Below are positions 37,913-51,200 of a DNA stretch of 64,000 nt, piece after piece. A program made the position numbers and the translations under genes. The stretch is from Wuchereria bancrofti. Taxonomy: Eukaryota; Nematoda; Chromadorea; Rhabditida; Onchocercidae. Under the pieces are notes generated by a model. That model was not told the origin of the DNA. It ran no database searches and worked only from the letters and a program-made list of their open reading frames with translations. Location of the stretch: positions 19,233,060-19,297,059 of the forward strand of contig SSBO01000012.1 of NCBI GenBank assembly GCA_005281725.1, read 5' to 3'. Every line of letters begins with the position of its first letter. Within the stretch, counting starts at the first letter, position 1.

Positions 37913-38817
37913 AGTTTCCATAGCTAATGTAGGTAATGACAAAATAATAAATTTTAGAAAATTGTTTTTTATCATTCTTGAATGTTAAGCAATATTCCGG
38001 ATATGAAATGCAGTAAGGAAATTTTTATTATTTTCCATCAGTGCAGAAATTGTAAGAATATAGCACAATGAAGATAACAAAAAGAAAGCAAAAAAAAAGA
38101 TTTGTTAAAATCAAAGATTCATTCATTGAAAGAAAGAATCTTCAGCATTCATTTTATTCGAAATATAATATTTCGGATGGATGTGGTTTTTTTAATTGCT
38201 AAAACAAGTATTATTATTTCACGTTTCAAATTGGAATCAAAAGTAAAAGTTTAATTTTATATTTTTTCATGACTTTCTTGATTAGTATATTTTCATCCCA
38301 ATGCCTGTCAATTATTTTTCCGTAAAGTTTAGTTTGATTTGTTCTAAAATTGTTTCATTTACAAAAAGATTAAAGCTAAAAAACTCACTTTAAGTTCAAA
38401 TATAATTTCCATTTGTTGCATCGTTTTCAAAAAATTCAAGCCCAACTTTTTTAATCTTTTTATTTAAAATTATAAATAATATCACAATTGAATACATACC
38501 GGATTTCAATTTGAAATTTAAAATTTAATTTTTATTATTAACATTTTTTCTATTTGATCGTATAGATGAAACTTATTTCTTCCAACATCATACTTTCTTA
38601 CTTATTCGTTTACTTGTGGAAAAAAGGAAATGTCAAAATATTATTAACATAGTATATTATTATTCCATGTAAAATGTATTATTTATTACTTGAAAATGGA
38701 ATATCTGAAATGGAATCGTATTTCTCGATAAAATACTTTCGCTTTTTCTTCTTTCGCGTAATAAAAAGCTAATTAAAACGAGGGATATCTTTGTTTTTTA
38801 AGGGTTTAAACAGAAGG

Positions 38818-38872
38818 ATGGAATTGGACGATCTTGGATTGCCGCCATATTCCCGATTTTCGAGCATTCGCG
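38818..38872 (+). CDS. alternative first exon B of RasGAP gene
   Basis: MELDDLGLPPYSRFSSIR is encoded in a local GC-rich patch that stands out from its AT-rich flanks. The ATG lies four bases after a TTTAAACAG acceptor (exon from 38814), as expected for trans-splicing or an internal alternative exon. It ends CGC G|GTAAAA, phase 1 with the same lone G as the other first exons, so splicing to 56436 gives SSIR-ETCFEQ. No domain is recognised; the Ser/Arg-rich end resembles a kinase-target segment. Confidence 0.65.
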
Positions 38873-40539
38873 GTAAAAACAAAAACTATTATTGTTTATT
38901 AAAATAGAAAAAATTTGTGAAAATAAAAAGAAAACCTTTTTAATAAATAATTAATCCTTTGCAAATGTATTCGAAATATTTTTTGTATACAAAAATCCAA
39001 CTTAAAGAATTTTTTCCATCAGCTTAGCAAAGATGCTTTACCGGATTTATTAGCATACAAGCCGAATTACTTTTTCCTATTGATGGGTGTTCATATCCAA
39101 AGCGATTAGGCACAACTGTCCGATTTAAAAAACGAAAAAGATATTTAGCTAATAAATTATTCATCTTAAATTCTATCGTTATTTAAAACATTTATGGTTC
39201 TACACCTAGTAATGGTATTTATGAATTAGTTAGATATTGTCATTTTAGTAACTTTTCTTAGAGCAACAATAGCTCTATGTTTAATTCTAAAATAGTTTCA
39301 TTTTCATAATCTGAAAAAAATTTAGATTAAATGTTTTATTATCGTTTCAAATTCTGAGGAAAAATTCTATCATGTTCATTAAGCAGTGTTTTTTAGAATT
39401 TTGATGCTATTAACTCGAATTTATTCGTTTTATAAAAAAAATTTAATGGCATATTTCAAAAAAAAAAAAAAAATTTCGTTATAATTAAAAAAGTGCTTTT
39501 TTCTTGCTTACCTTTATTATTAATCATTTCCTTGATTTCTCAATCATTTCTTGGGATATTTTCAAGTGTATTCCGAAATGTTTTGAGGAAAAGATGAACC
39601 AGACGGAATTCTTATATTTGCATTTCAAATTCTTTCTTAAACTCTAATGTTTGAGATCTAAGTTTTTATATGAATTTTTGATATTTGATTTTAAACGGCA
39701 AAAGCATTTTTTGAAATTATTTACCCCTCATTAAATATGAATTTAAATTATATGGAAAAGAATATAAGCTTCTAATTATTCCAATAAAAGTAAGGAATAA
39801 ATTTTCGATTCAAAAATTGCTATGTAATAGTTTTTGAACATATTGCTAGTTGATCATTGTTCAAATCATCTATTCCTTACAAATTTTCCTTTTTTTCCAT
39901 TGAAAAATAAATTATGCTAAATTTGAAATCTGTCGAAAACTTGAAAGATTACATTTTTTTTCTTATCCTTTTTTTCTTACAACATTATTACAATTTGAAT
40001 TATTCCTACAAACTTTGCACCACTTCCATCTAACAAGAGATTAATTGCGCTTAATATTTTCATTCTTTTTTCTTCCATATGAAAAGTTATAAAAAAAACG
40101 AAATTTTTATCAATTTTAAAACAAAATATTCTTATTTCAAAGTTTTATATGAAAAAAATTCCTTTTCTCGAAATTTATTGACTGAAATAATTTAGGAAGT
40201 GTGGGAAGAAATACAAAAGAGTTTGAAAAATTTTTAAGCATATTTTTGATATATTTTTCTTGAAAAAAAAACTTCATTACCAAGTCATATCTATGTGAAA
40301 TTAAATGATCTTTCTTAAAGAAAAAAGAAAAAATACTTTCAGAAAAAACGGAAAAATGCTTATTGAAAACTTACTCATGTGTAATAATTTTTTTCTTTTT
40401 AATTTTCCTCAATTATTAATCTTTTTCCAACTGAAAAAAGACGAAAAGAGAAGCTTTTGTGTGAGAATTAAAAAAAATTCTAATTTACATTTACTTAATT
40501 TTTTAAAAGGAAATTGAATTTTTGTTAAATTTATATATT

Positions 40540-40900
40540 TTTTTGTCCCAGCAAATATTTGGGCCAGAATTTTGCCTAAAATAGCCTATTTTACTAAAAA
40601 TAATATATTTCTCCAAAAACAGCATAATTTTCTTCAAAATAACCTATTTCTACAAGCAGATATTTTACCCAAAATGGGATATTTCTAACAAAATAACATA
40701 TTTCGACCAAATTAGCGTATTTTTTGTTAAATAGCATATTTTGTCCAAAACAATGTATTTTGCCCGTAATCATATTTGCTAAAACAAGTTTGCCTAAAAT
40801 AACTCATTTATAGCGTATTTTACCTGAAATACGTATTTCAACCAAATTAGTATATTTCGTTCAAAAAAGTATTCTATGTCAAAATCGCTTAAACAAGTTA
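40540..40900. repeat. degenerate tandem repeat, unit about 20-25 bases
   Basis: Fifteen or so diverged units follow TATTTTGCCTAAAATAGC, with variants TATTTCTCCAAAAACAGC, TATTTCGACCAAATTAGC and TATTTTGTCCAAAACAATG. Confidence 0.8.
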
Positions 40901-42020
40901 AAGTTTCACGAAGTAAAAGATTAGATTTACAAATAAACATAATAGCAAATGGATAAAACATTCATCACTCATTCAAAAGATTCCATTTCTTCAATTTATT
41001 TTGCCTATAGAAGTTATTTTCATCAGTTAAAAAAAAAAAGATTTCTAAGTGTCGAAAAGTTACAAAAAAGATTTCAAAATGTTCAAATTTTTAAAAAAAC
41101 AAGGAAAATGTTTCTGTTCTGTTAAACATTCAAAGATCCAAAAAACTGATTCCAAATTGAAATACTTTAAATTTTTTGAAATCTTTTCGTCGATTTTTTT
41201 CTAAGTGTAATTTTTTTATATTACTTTCTCCCTTTCTTTTTGTTGCTTTTCGCTTTGTGAAAAAAGTTATTTCAGAATGAAAAAAAAAAAAAAAAATTAA
41301 ACGATTAATGGAGTTTTAGTAAAAAAAAATGACTTGTTGCTTGTGGAATAAAGCATTTGTGATTTGACTTTCAAAGATTAATTTCTAGCAATTTTTCGAT
41401 TTTTTTTTTGTTATAAATTAAAAAAATAATTAAGCGACTGAAGATAAATGTTTAAAGCGAATTTCGAAATTCCGATTTTTTTATCCATTAATTTTGGTGA
41501 TAAATATTAAAAATTTCGGAATTCCGATTTTTTTCTTCATCAGCTTAGAATACTTCAAAAATTAGCTTTGATATAATTTCACATCTAATATAATTTGACT
41601 TCAAACAACATTTGATTAAATCCCAAGAGATGCAAATGTATTTCCTATGTCTTTCCATTATTTATGGATATTGCAGAATAGTTGGCTAGTTTTTTTTAAA
41701 TTTAATTACCTAAAATTTTTTTCAATAGGAAATTTCCATTTCCAAAGTCATAATTTGATTCGATTGTAATAACATCTTGAAATTAATGAGTAATCGATTT
41801 AATAGTTTGTTATTACTACTATTTTATTTTTAATTATTTTTTCTAATCAATATCATTACAGTCTTGATTGCTATTTATTAAAACTAATGCTATTATTACT
41901 AATGCTATCTATTTGCAAAAGAATTTCCAAAAAGAAATTTATCTTATGATAAAGTATTAAACTGATTAGTGGTAGTATGAATTTAAAATATTTCTTTAAA
42001 ACTGTATTTAATTATTAATG

Positions 42021-42084
42021 ATAGTTTGTACTCAAAATATCTTACGTAATTCATAGTTTGTACTTAAAATATCTTACGTAATTC
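42021..42084. repeat. two-copy 32-base tandem repeat
   Basis: Two adjacent copies begin ATAGTTTGTACT and end ATCTTACGTAATTC, differing at one base (CTCAAA versus CTTAAA). Confidence 0.92.
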
Positions 42085-43421
42085 ATTAATTGTTTCTTTT
42101 CCGTCATAGCAATTTTTCGTAATTTTCAATTATTGCATGTTGCGATAGCTTTTGTGCTATTATTTATTTACAATTTTTAAAATTGTAAACAAAAATAGCA
42201 TTTATGTATATATGTGTATATATCATGACAATTTAAAAAGCAACTGGAAATGTTAATTGAAAAATTCTTGGGACGAACATAATTCATTGATTCGTTGCAT
42301 TACTGATGAAATGAATACGATTTAGCTTCTCGAGACAAGAAATAAGTGGTTGAGAGAGTGAGTGAGCCTAGGACAAAATTATTCATTTAACAACCGAAAA
42401 TGAGCCTAGAACAAAGTCATTCCATTTCAACCATATTCCATAAGGCTTTGCAATATTTTCGAAATGATGAAATTACGATTTGCATGTTGAAAAGCTGTTT
42501 TGATAAATTGATTTTTTTTAAAAAAAAAAGGCTGAAAGTGTAGTTGACATTACCGCATTGACAAAATATTTGAAGGATAACGGATGAGAGAATGGTTTAT
42601 GAAAGAGGGAGAAAAAAGCATAAAGCTATCAAGCATATGTTGAAATTTTCACTTCTCTGTTTTTTTAGCTCTCGACTTGCTCAACTTTTTAGATCGTATT
42701 GAAGGGTTTTCCTTTTTTTTTCACTATTATAATTTTTTCATCTCTCTCTGTCCTTTTCTTTTTCTAGCTACTCTTCTAATATTTCTTGTTTAAGCCAAAA
42801 GAAAGAGGAAGAGAGAGGGAAGGAAAGAAAAGGATAAAAAGCTTTATAAATGTATTCAAGTCAATAATCATTCAAGAAAAAAAATTTTTTTTTCTTTTTT
42901 CCCTATCAATTTTGAAATTTTTTCAAGAATTTTTGTGAAAATTTTATTTAAAAAGAAATAAGATAGAAAATGAGATGAATGGAAAAAAATGAAGGGAAAT
43001 TTTTGTTGTATTGTTGTGTAGAAGAAAAAAACTATTATCAATTTTGATTTTTCCTTAGTTTATTATACTTTTATTGATTATCTCAATTTTAGTGAAAAGA
43101 TAAAAAATGAATGAAAATCACTAACACATTTACTTTTCTTGATAAATTTCCCTTTTAGTACAAAAAAAAAGCGAGGTAATAAAAAGGCTTTCCACAAAAT
43201 AATTGTATCATTTGAAAAGAATTGAAATAAAATGAGGAAATGAGAAAAAAAAAAGACGAAAGACACTATCAATATGTAAAATAATTCAGAACAAAAATTT
43301 CATTTTGAAAATTGCTTCTTTTATTCAAAAAGGAAAAATAAAAAATAAAAAAAGGAAGATAGAGGAAAAGGAAAAAAACAGCGTAAGAAAAATGGAATGA
43401 AATAAAATTTTGTTATTTGAT

Positions 43422-43461
43422 ATTAAAAGCATAAAAAAAAATTTTTTTTTATGCTTTTAAT
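43422..43461. repeat. 40-base perfect palindrome
   Basis: Left arm is ATTAAAAGCAT plus nine A; right arm is nine T plus ATGCTTTTAAT, with no spacer. All 20 base pairs match. Confidence 0.95.
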
Positions 43462-43689
43462 CATTTAATAAATAAATTTATTCATATAAAATCATGCTAT
43501 TATCATTATTATTACTGCTGTTGCTATTATTGTTACTGATCAATAATGTTATTATTATTAAAATGGGTTTAACTATATATTTCCTTGAAAAATAGAAAAA
43601 AAAAAACCAGTTTTTTCCTTTTTCTTTTTTACCGGTGCACTCTTTTATCATTTGAGCAACAAACAATTCATTTCATATTGTCAATATCA

Positions 43690-43890
43690 TCTGTCATTCA
43701 TCACCGTCATTGTCATCGTCATTATCATTGTCATTGTCACCATTGTCACCTTCATTGTCATCGTCATTCAATCGTCCTCTATTTCTACCTTTTCCAGATA
43801 AAGATAGCATTGGTGCTGTTATTGCTACTACTACTACCACCACCACTGCTATTACTGCCACTACCGCTTCTGCTACTACCGTTTTTATTA
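43690..43890. repeat. CATTGT/CATCGT and ACT simple repeats
   Basis: Imperfect hexamer-like repeats of TCATTGTCATCG (43693-43770), then an ACT/GCT trinucleotide tract (43820-43880). Overlapping His/Cys- and Thr-rich frames are repeat by-products. Confidence 0.85.
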
Positions 43891-44544
43891 TTATATTTTA
43901 TTAATTAGTTGAAAAAATTAATCAATTTCGTTTTCTAATTTTCCACATTTGATTTCACCCGTTTTCTGTTTCATATTGTCTATTCCGATTACTATTTTCA
44001 CTAATAATTGACAAATTTTTCGAAATTTTTGAAATTAAAAAAAATGGAAAGGAAATGAAATAAAATGAAAAACAAAGATTAGTAAAAATAAAATTAAGAA
44101 AAAAAAAGAGAGGGAAATAATATTTATTGTAAATTGAAGAAATCAAATGAAATTCTAACGAATTACACACAACTGTTCACTGTTACTAATACTGTTAAGC
44201 TGATAAAATTACTATTATAAAGAAACTGTCAACACCAGCAATTATTGTAATTTATGCTGTTGCCAATGATTTCACTTCATTTTCTTCATTGTAATTCAAT
44301 TACTACTAATTACCATTATTACTACTATGGCTACTATTAATAATATTTAACTGGGATGGAAAATATTAATACAAAATGAAAACCGGTTATTAATAACTGA
44401 ATCAATACAATTCAGAATTATTATTCTTTGCTTCTTTAATTTTATAATAATTTATTCAAATTATATCATTTCCTATCATCATTATCATCATCTTAATTTC
44501 GCTAATAATTGGTTGTATTTAAATATTAAATTTAATTGATTCAA

Positions 44545-44776
44545 ATGTTTTTCCTTATTTCATTTATCATTTTCTTATGGCATTGTTTACTTCGATTAGC
44601 TTCGTGCATTCATCATCATTGGCAATTACATCGATGTAAGTCAAATTATTATGATAATGCATTTGGAAATAATGATTATGATGATCATCATCACCATCAT
44701 CATCATCATCATCAAAATGCGCCATTTTTAATTGATGATATGGAGGAAAAACTGGATTTGGAAGGAAATATTGGAG
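44545..44776 (+). CDS. alternative first exon C of RasGAP gene, with His9 tract
   Basis: The ATG opens 77 codons. Residues 1-21 (MFFLISFIIFLWHCLLRLAS at the start) are hydrophobic and could act as a signal anchor. An Asn/Asp/Tyr-rich stretch and nine consecutive His (CAT/CAC) follow, then QNAPFLIDDMEEKLDLEGNI, which is clearly protein-like. It ends GGA G|GTATTT, phase 1 with lone G, matching 56436. A membrane-anchored N-terminus on a RasGAP isoform would be notable. Alternatively only the part after the His tract is coding, through an unseen acceptor. The 3' portion is duplicated across the assembly gap to the right. Confidence 0.5.
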
Positions 44777-45237
44777 GTATTTTACTATATTTTAAAGGAA
44801 GAAATGAATATTTAATATATATTTAATTAATTATCATGTTTAATTAATTTAAAAGGAAACACTTAATATTTATTTGGTAATAGTTTGTTTCAAATTAATT
44901 TTGTCAATATACATTTGATAAAGTATTTCTTTTTATTCTTATCAATTTTTATTATTAAATTNNNNNNNNNNNNCATCATCATCATCATCAAAATGCGCCA
45001 TTTTTAATTGATGATATGGAGGAAAAACTGGATTTGGAAGGAAATATTGGAGGTATTTTACTATATTTTAAAGGAAGAAATGAATATTTAATATATATTT
45101 AATTAATTATCATGTTTAATTAATTTAAAAGGAAACACTTAATATTTATTTGGTAATAGTTTGTTTCAAATTAATTTTGTCAATATACATTTGATAAAGT
45201 ATTTCTTTTTATTCTTATCAATTTTTATTATTAAATT
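44698..45237. repeat. identical 264-base duplicate flanking an assembly gap
   Basis: 44698-44961 and 44974-45237 read the same, separated by 12 Ns (44962-44973). The break starts inside the CAT repeat. This looks like unmerged overlapping contig ends rather than a real duplication, so exon C is probably single-copy. Confidence 0.9.
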
Positions 45238-48200
45238 ATTTTAAAAAATTTAAATTATTAAATTATTTCTTAGATGCTAAATATCTGTTGAAAAACTTGG
45301 AGAAAAAAAGATTTAAAACTTTCTATTAAATTTGCAGCAACTTTAAATGTTACAATATAATATATCTTATTTTGTTAAACGATTAATTCTATATTATTTT
45401 ACTAAAGCATTTAACTAAATTAGCACTTATTATAAAAGATGAAGCATTTTGACAAAGAAAAACTAAACATTAAATATTCGTGATATATTATTATTTACAT
45501 AGCAATTATTTATTTGCTTAATTATTTGACAAATATTTGCATAGCAATCAATATTTATTTTAACAATGGAAGTATTACACTTCCTTATGCAATAGTTAAA
45601 AGTTTCTCTTTTTTATCACTGATAATTTAACTTACAACAATATTTTCCCGCAGTCACTTTTCTCCTTAAACTTTCGATTTTTAGAACAAAAAAAAAAAAA
45701 ACTAAACTTTTTTCTGAAATTATTTACAACAATTTGCAAAAAGATTTTTCATATATATTTCTTTTTTCAAAATGTGTAATTTTAAAAGTGAAATTTATGA
45801 GCGCTTTTCGACACTTTTTTTCCACTTCAAAAAAGTGTTGTTGTTAAAATTGAGAAATGAAATGGCGCCAACGAAACATTTTTCGATTTAATATTTCTCT
45901 CTCTCTCTCCTATATAATTCAATTCTTCTGGAATAATTTTTTTTTTTTTTGTTTTTGGAAAATATAGCCATAACTTTGTTTGGATCATTTAATTCAAATT
46001 TTTTCTTATTTTCCAGAATTATCAAATTTTTCATTTCTATCACTCCGGGGAACAAAAAAAAAAAAAAAAAGAAGGAAAAGATGAAACGGAAATTTATGAT
46101 TTTTGCTTTTTTTAAAATATTAATCAAATTTGAGATAATACTATCGAAATAACATAATTATTCTGCAATTTTTTTTCTTCATAACGTTTAAAAAGTAATT
46201 TAAATAAAAAAATCAAATCTATTGTTCTCGCACTTATATATTCAAATTTCAAAGAAATTCTGTTCAGAATGTAATTTTTCGTTACGGTCACTTTTTTTTT
46301 TTAAAAAGAATGCTATACTTTCGTTGCTATTTTAAAAATTTTTATCCAAAATTATCTTCAAATTTCATTCCTTCAAACTGTCATTCAACTTGACAAACGT
46401 TTCACTTTATGTTTCCATATACGTAGTCTACTCGATTATTTCCAACAAAAAAATTCCCAATAATTTTTTGTTGAATATTAAAAATGTGAAATAAAGAAAA
46501 GTTTAAAATTTCCGAAGAAAGTGGATTTTAAAGCATTTTTCATTAGTAAAATAATAATAAATGCTAAAATTCTAATGGATCCCACTTGCTGACTGATTAC
46601 ATAAATTTTAAAACGAGAAAAAAATATTCTCTTAATTTACCATCTATTCCATTCGTTTTTTTCTCTCAAAAATAGAAAAAAATTTAAGTCTGAAATTCAT
46701 AGGGGGAGATAATTTAAAAATTGCTAAAAGTACGAAAGAGAAAGAGAGATGACTCAAAAAACAGTTGTAGTAAAAATTTTTGTTTTTTGGATATTTTAAA
46801 AATATATCACTTGTCATTAATTCATTAATTACAATTACATTTTACAGTTCCTTCTCTTCCCATTTCTAACTTTCCTTTCTCTTTTCTCACAAATTTTTTT
46901 CAAATTCAGAAAATAAAAGGAAAAGTAAGAGGTTATTTAAATTTTTATACGAGAAAATAACAATTTTCCTAATTGAATTAAATTAAGTGTATGTTATTTC
47001 TCCTTAGAAAAATAAATTGCAAGAAAAAAAGTCATGAGATGTGAAGGAATAAAAAAGTTCCTTTCTCAGTTTCTTCCCCTTTTTTTTATTCCCAAAATTT
47101 GTCATTACTTTCGTTTTAGTCAAATTCATATAGGAATTTGAAATAAGTAAAATGAGAAGAAAGAGTGAATCGTTAATAAAATTATATGTTTGTTTTAAAA
47201 TTTCCTTTCCATTATATGCACTCTTCTTTCTTGTTCCCTTTTAATGCTGTGTGAAAAACAAAAACAAAAAAAAATTAAATTCAATCAAAAATGAAAAAGA
47301 AAGAGAAAATTCCCGAAATGGTCCAAAAATTTCAAAGCAAAAAAAAAAAAAGAAATTTCAACTTTTCGCCAATAATTTCATTAATCATTGCGCACAGTGT
47401 GCTAAATGAATGGAACCAGCGTACTGTTAAAATGTTACAAATTTGAAATTTATTTTCTTTTTTATAAATTGTAATTTTTTAATCAATGAATTTTCAAAGA
47501 ACATATAAAAGTTAAATTTTTATTTAAAACCTTGAACTTTTTATTTAATTGTTAACATTTTTTCCTCCTTTTTTTGTTTTTGCATTCAGTAAAAAATTAG
47601 TTGTTTTTTATTTATATCTGCGTCTTATAATTTCAAATTTTTTTCTCTTCGTCCTTTTATTCCTCTCTGCAAGAGAAGAAAATTTGTTTAGCTTTTAACC
47701 GGAATAAAGTTTTCTGTACCTCTGCAAAGTGTCATATCCTGATATTTCCACTCCTATCAAAATTGTCACCTGTTGTGATAAAATCTGTCGTACAACGATA
47801 TTACTGCCTTAGGGTGGATGTATTTCACTATGTTTTAGTGAGAGATATGTGAAGCATTTTCAAATAGATTTAATTAATTATCAAATTTGTTTGCAGTTTG
47901 TATAATTTAAAACTTTTCATCTATTATTCATATTAATGATATTACTTTCACATGTTTAATAGACATACGTGTTTATACGTATTTACAGAATTAATTACTT
48001 ATATGCATGTAATAGAATATATTTATTTATACGTACGAAAGAATTTACTTCTACTTATATAATAGAATTTATACGTTCTAAACACAATTTATTTATACAT
48101 GCAATAGAATTATTTCAACGTCTAACAGAACCTATTTATACATACAAGAGAATTTATTATACGTAACAAAAACTTTGTAAATAATAGAATACGTAACAAA

Positions 48201-51200
48201 AAGTGTTACCGTTATGAATTTCACTTTATAAATTCTATCACATTATAAATTCTAAATATTTAATGTTATAAATGATACTTCAAAAGAAATAGAAAAAAAA
48301 ATAGTTTACAATTCCAAGGGACGCAATAAATGCAATAAATATTTGTAGACGCAATAAACGTGTACACACACGCAGAGATGCAACTTAGTTTATTACTTCC
48401 CAAATTAATATGAAAATATATGTTCTGCATTTATTGTCGTAAAAGTCTTTCAAGCCTTCCACTTTATATTATTTCATTTTTTTTGATTTTTTAATTAAAA
48501 AATGTAAGCTTTAAGAGTAAAATAATATTATCATTTTTTAATTAAACAAAAAGTGGGGAGAAATAGAGGGAAGGAGAAAGGTGAAAGATAGAGAGAAGGA
48601 GAGGAAAAATCGGAAAGATTAGAAGTTCGTCTTGCAAAATAATTAATTTTTATATTTAAATAATTAAAATTTTTAAATAATTAAGATTAATTTTTGCTTA
48701 TAACTTTTGCAGTTTAATGAACGAGATAAGTTTTCATTTTTTCAAGTTCGAAATTATGAAACTTCATTATTAAATAATTTCATAAATACATATTTCAAGA
48801 GTAAAAATTCTCCATATTACAATTGGAATTAAATAATTGACATTGTATAAATTACAAACAAATTTATAATTTTCCATATCTTAAGGTAAAGTTAAAAAAG
48901 TGAAAAATTCAATTTATTAAGCTTAATTCAAAAGTATATTTCTGATCCTTTAAAATCGAATATTCTCGTTGCAAAATTGCATTTCTGATTTAATTCCTAT
49001 TTTGCATTGAAGTCTGTCATATTAGAATTATTAGGAAAATATTCCCTTTTTAACATATTTTAATACTGTTAATTTTCAGAATTTATTTTTTTAGCTGTAA
49101 ATTTCATTCATATTTTCACATCTACTTTTTTTTGCACTTTTTGAATATTTAATTCATTCAACTTTAAATATCACTGAAATTGTTGAAAATTTTTTTAGTT
49201 CATGAATTCTATTTTTGCAACCCTAAAATTTTCGTTAATTTTGGTTTTTATTCAAATTTAACAGGTTAAAATTTCATTCACTTTTTCATTAGCTTGATAA
49301 AAAATAGCATATGTACACAAATTTGCTAAATTATATCTGTTGGAAAATAATTTTAGGATAAAAAAATGAAAAATAAAACAGTCGGAAATGTGACTTTAAT
49401 TTTTAGGATTGATTTTATTTTTATAAGCGTTCTCATTTTTGACTATTTTTTTTTATGATTCAAAGCTTAAGGATACCTTACTTCTTTTCTGCTTAGCATC
49501 CGTTAGCTTAGAAAATGAATAATTATTTAATGAAGCGCAAGTGGGAATTCGTTCCGTACCGCTTTTTCTCGTATTATTAAAGAAATGATAATTATGAATG
49601 AATGTGATATTCCATGAAATGTTTAATTCAAAGATTTATTAGTTCAATTATTAAAGTATTTTGTGCATTTTTTCTTTGTTAAATTAAATTATGAAACAAA
49701 AACTTTAAAAAACTTCTAAAAAAAACAAAAACAAAGAGAAATATTGGTCGTAATAAAATAAGTATAGTTATGGCTTATTTTCTCTTCCTCATTTCTACTT
49801 TCTTTCCTTTTTTCTGGCCAACAAGACTTTTTTCTGGTAAAAAAAAATTTTTTTTCTAGTACTTTTAAAGCTTTTTTAATTTTCAAGCTATCTTAGTGCA
49901 AGAAAAAATCAATGGATTATTTCAATAAAATATTTGCACTTTTATGATACTCAAACATGCAATGCACAGTCAGCATGCATTTGCGTGTTTACAAACGTAA
50001 ATGCATTTGCGAATTTTTTCTTTCCTTTTCTTCTAATTAATTCATCACAAAATTTGCACAAAATAAGTAATACAAAAAATGGGAAATTTATTTATTTTTC
50101 TTTTTGATAAACTAAACAATATTTCTTATTCGAATGATTGAAATATGTTAAGAAATAAAAGTGCTTTCCGATCATAAAATTACCAAATTTCGGTTAATCG
50201 ACATCGCCGTAAAGCATTTCAATCATATTATGCTAAATAAGCAATTGTGAAAATAATAAATTGTACTGATGTTTAACTTTACGAAAAATTCTAAAACAAC
50301 ATTTGAATTTTTTTTACAAAAATCGGAAATGCTATAAATTGAGGAAACTTATTGAATATAAGTCAGAAATGATTGGAAACAAGAAATTAATAAGATAATA
50401 ATAATTCTAGCAAAATTATTAATCATATTAATAGTAATAATCATCATTCGTCATTATCTCTGCTCTTGTATTGTCGTGCTGAAATGAAAATCCGGTTCTA
50501 TAACTTTTCGGAATGTGGATAGGTATTAGACAATGGAAATTTAAAAGACTATGTTAGTGATACATTAGAAATGATTTTCCGTAAATTTATTAATCAGAAA
50601 TGTTCTATTTCTTTTCGTTTATTTATGAAAAAATATTATTTTTGTAAATTTCTTATTTGACCAAAATATAATTAGGAGATCAATCAATTAATCGATTCAT
50701 TAATATTTCAAATACTATGCAAAATTGCTAAATAAAAAATGCAAAATAAATTTCGATAATAAATTTGGTGCCATTAATATAATATTTTGTCAAAAAAACA
50801 TTACTCAATTTCTTTTCAAAATTTGAAACTTAATTAAACTTTTCACAGAATCAAAAATTCCTTGTTCACGCGGTACGTAAAAGGAGAAAAAAGAGGAAAA
50901 GGGCAGCAATATACTGATTAAAATAAATGTCATCTTTTTTTCTCCCTTAAATTAATGCATGAAATATCATACAGAATTTATAAAATAAATTTTATCTTTT
51001 TCAAATATTGTGCAAAAATACTAAAAAATTTTAGTCGTTTTTAGATTTCTAATTTATGAAATTTATCAAAACATTTTTAAGCTTTAAATTTAAATANTAA
51101 AAAATTTAAAAATTTTTCTTCCTTTAAATTAATAGTTGAAGTATGATGCAAAATAAGTTCTATTTTATCTAAATTAACTTTTTAAATATTATACAAAAAT

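Larger units (their letters stand above)
38873..44544 (+). other. intron sequence, no firm exon
   Basis: AT-rich, with repeats at 40540-40900, 42021-42084 and 43690-43890 and a palindrome at 43422. A complete 47-codon frame (42400-42543, MSLEQSHSISTIFHKALQYF at its start) is protein-like but has neither splice sites nor homology I recognise. Confidence 0.5.

Noticed and set aside
42400..42543. Complete 47-codon ORF starting MSLEQSHSIS
   Set aside because: Protein-like, but no acceptor, donor, homology or second copy; a local duplication around GAGCCTAGAACAAA explains part of it.
45888..46152. Open frames on both strands around poly-A/poly-T runs
   Set aside because: Lys/Phe-rich translations of homopolymer-rich DNA.
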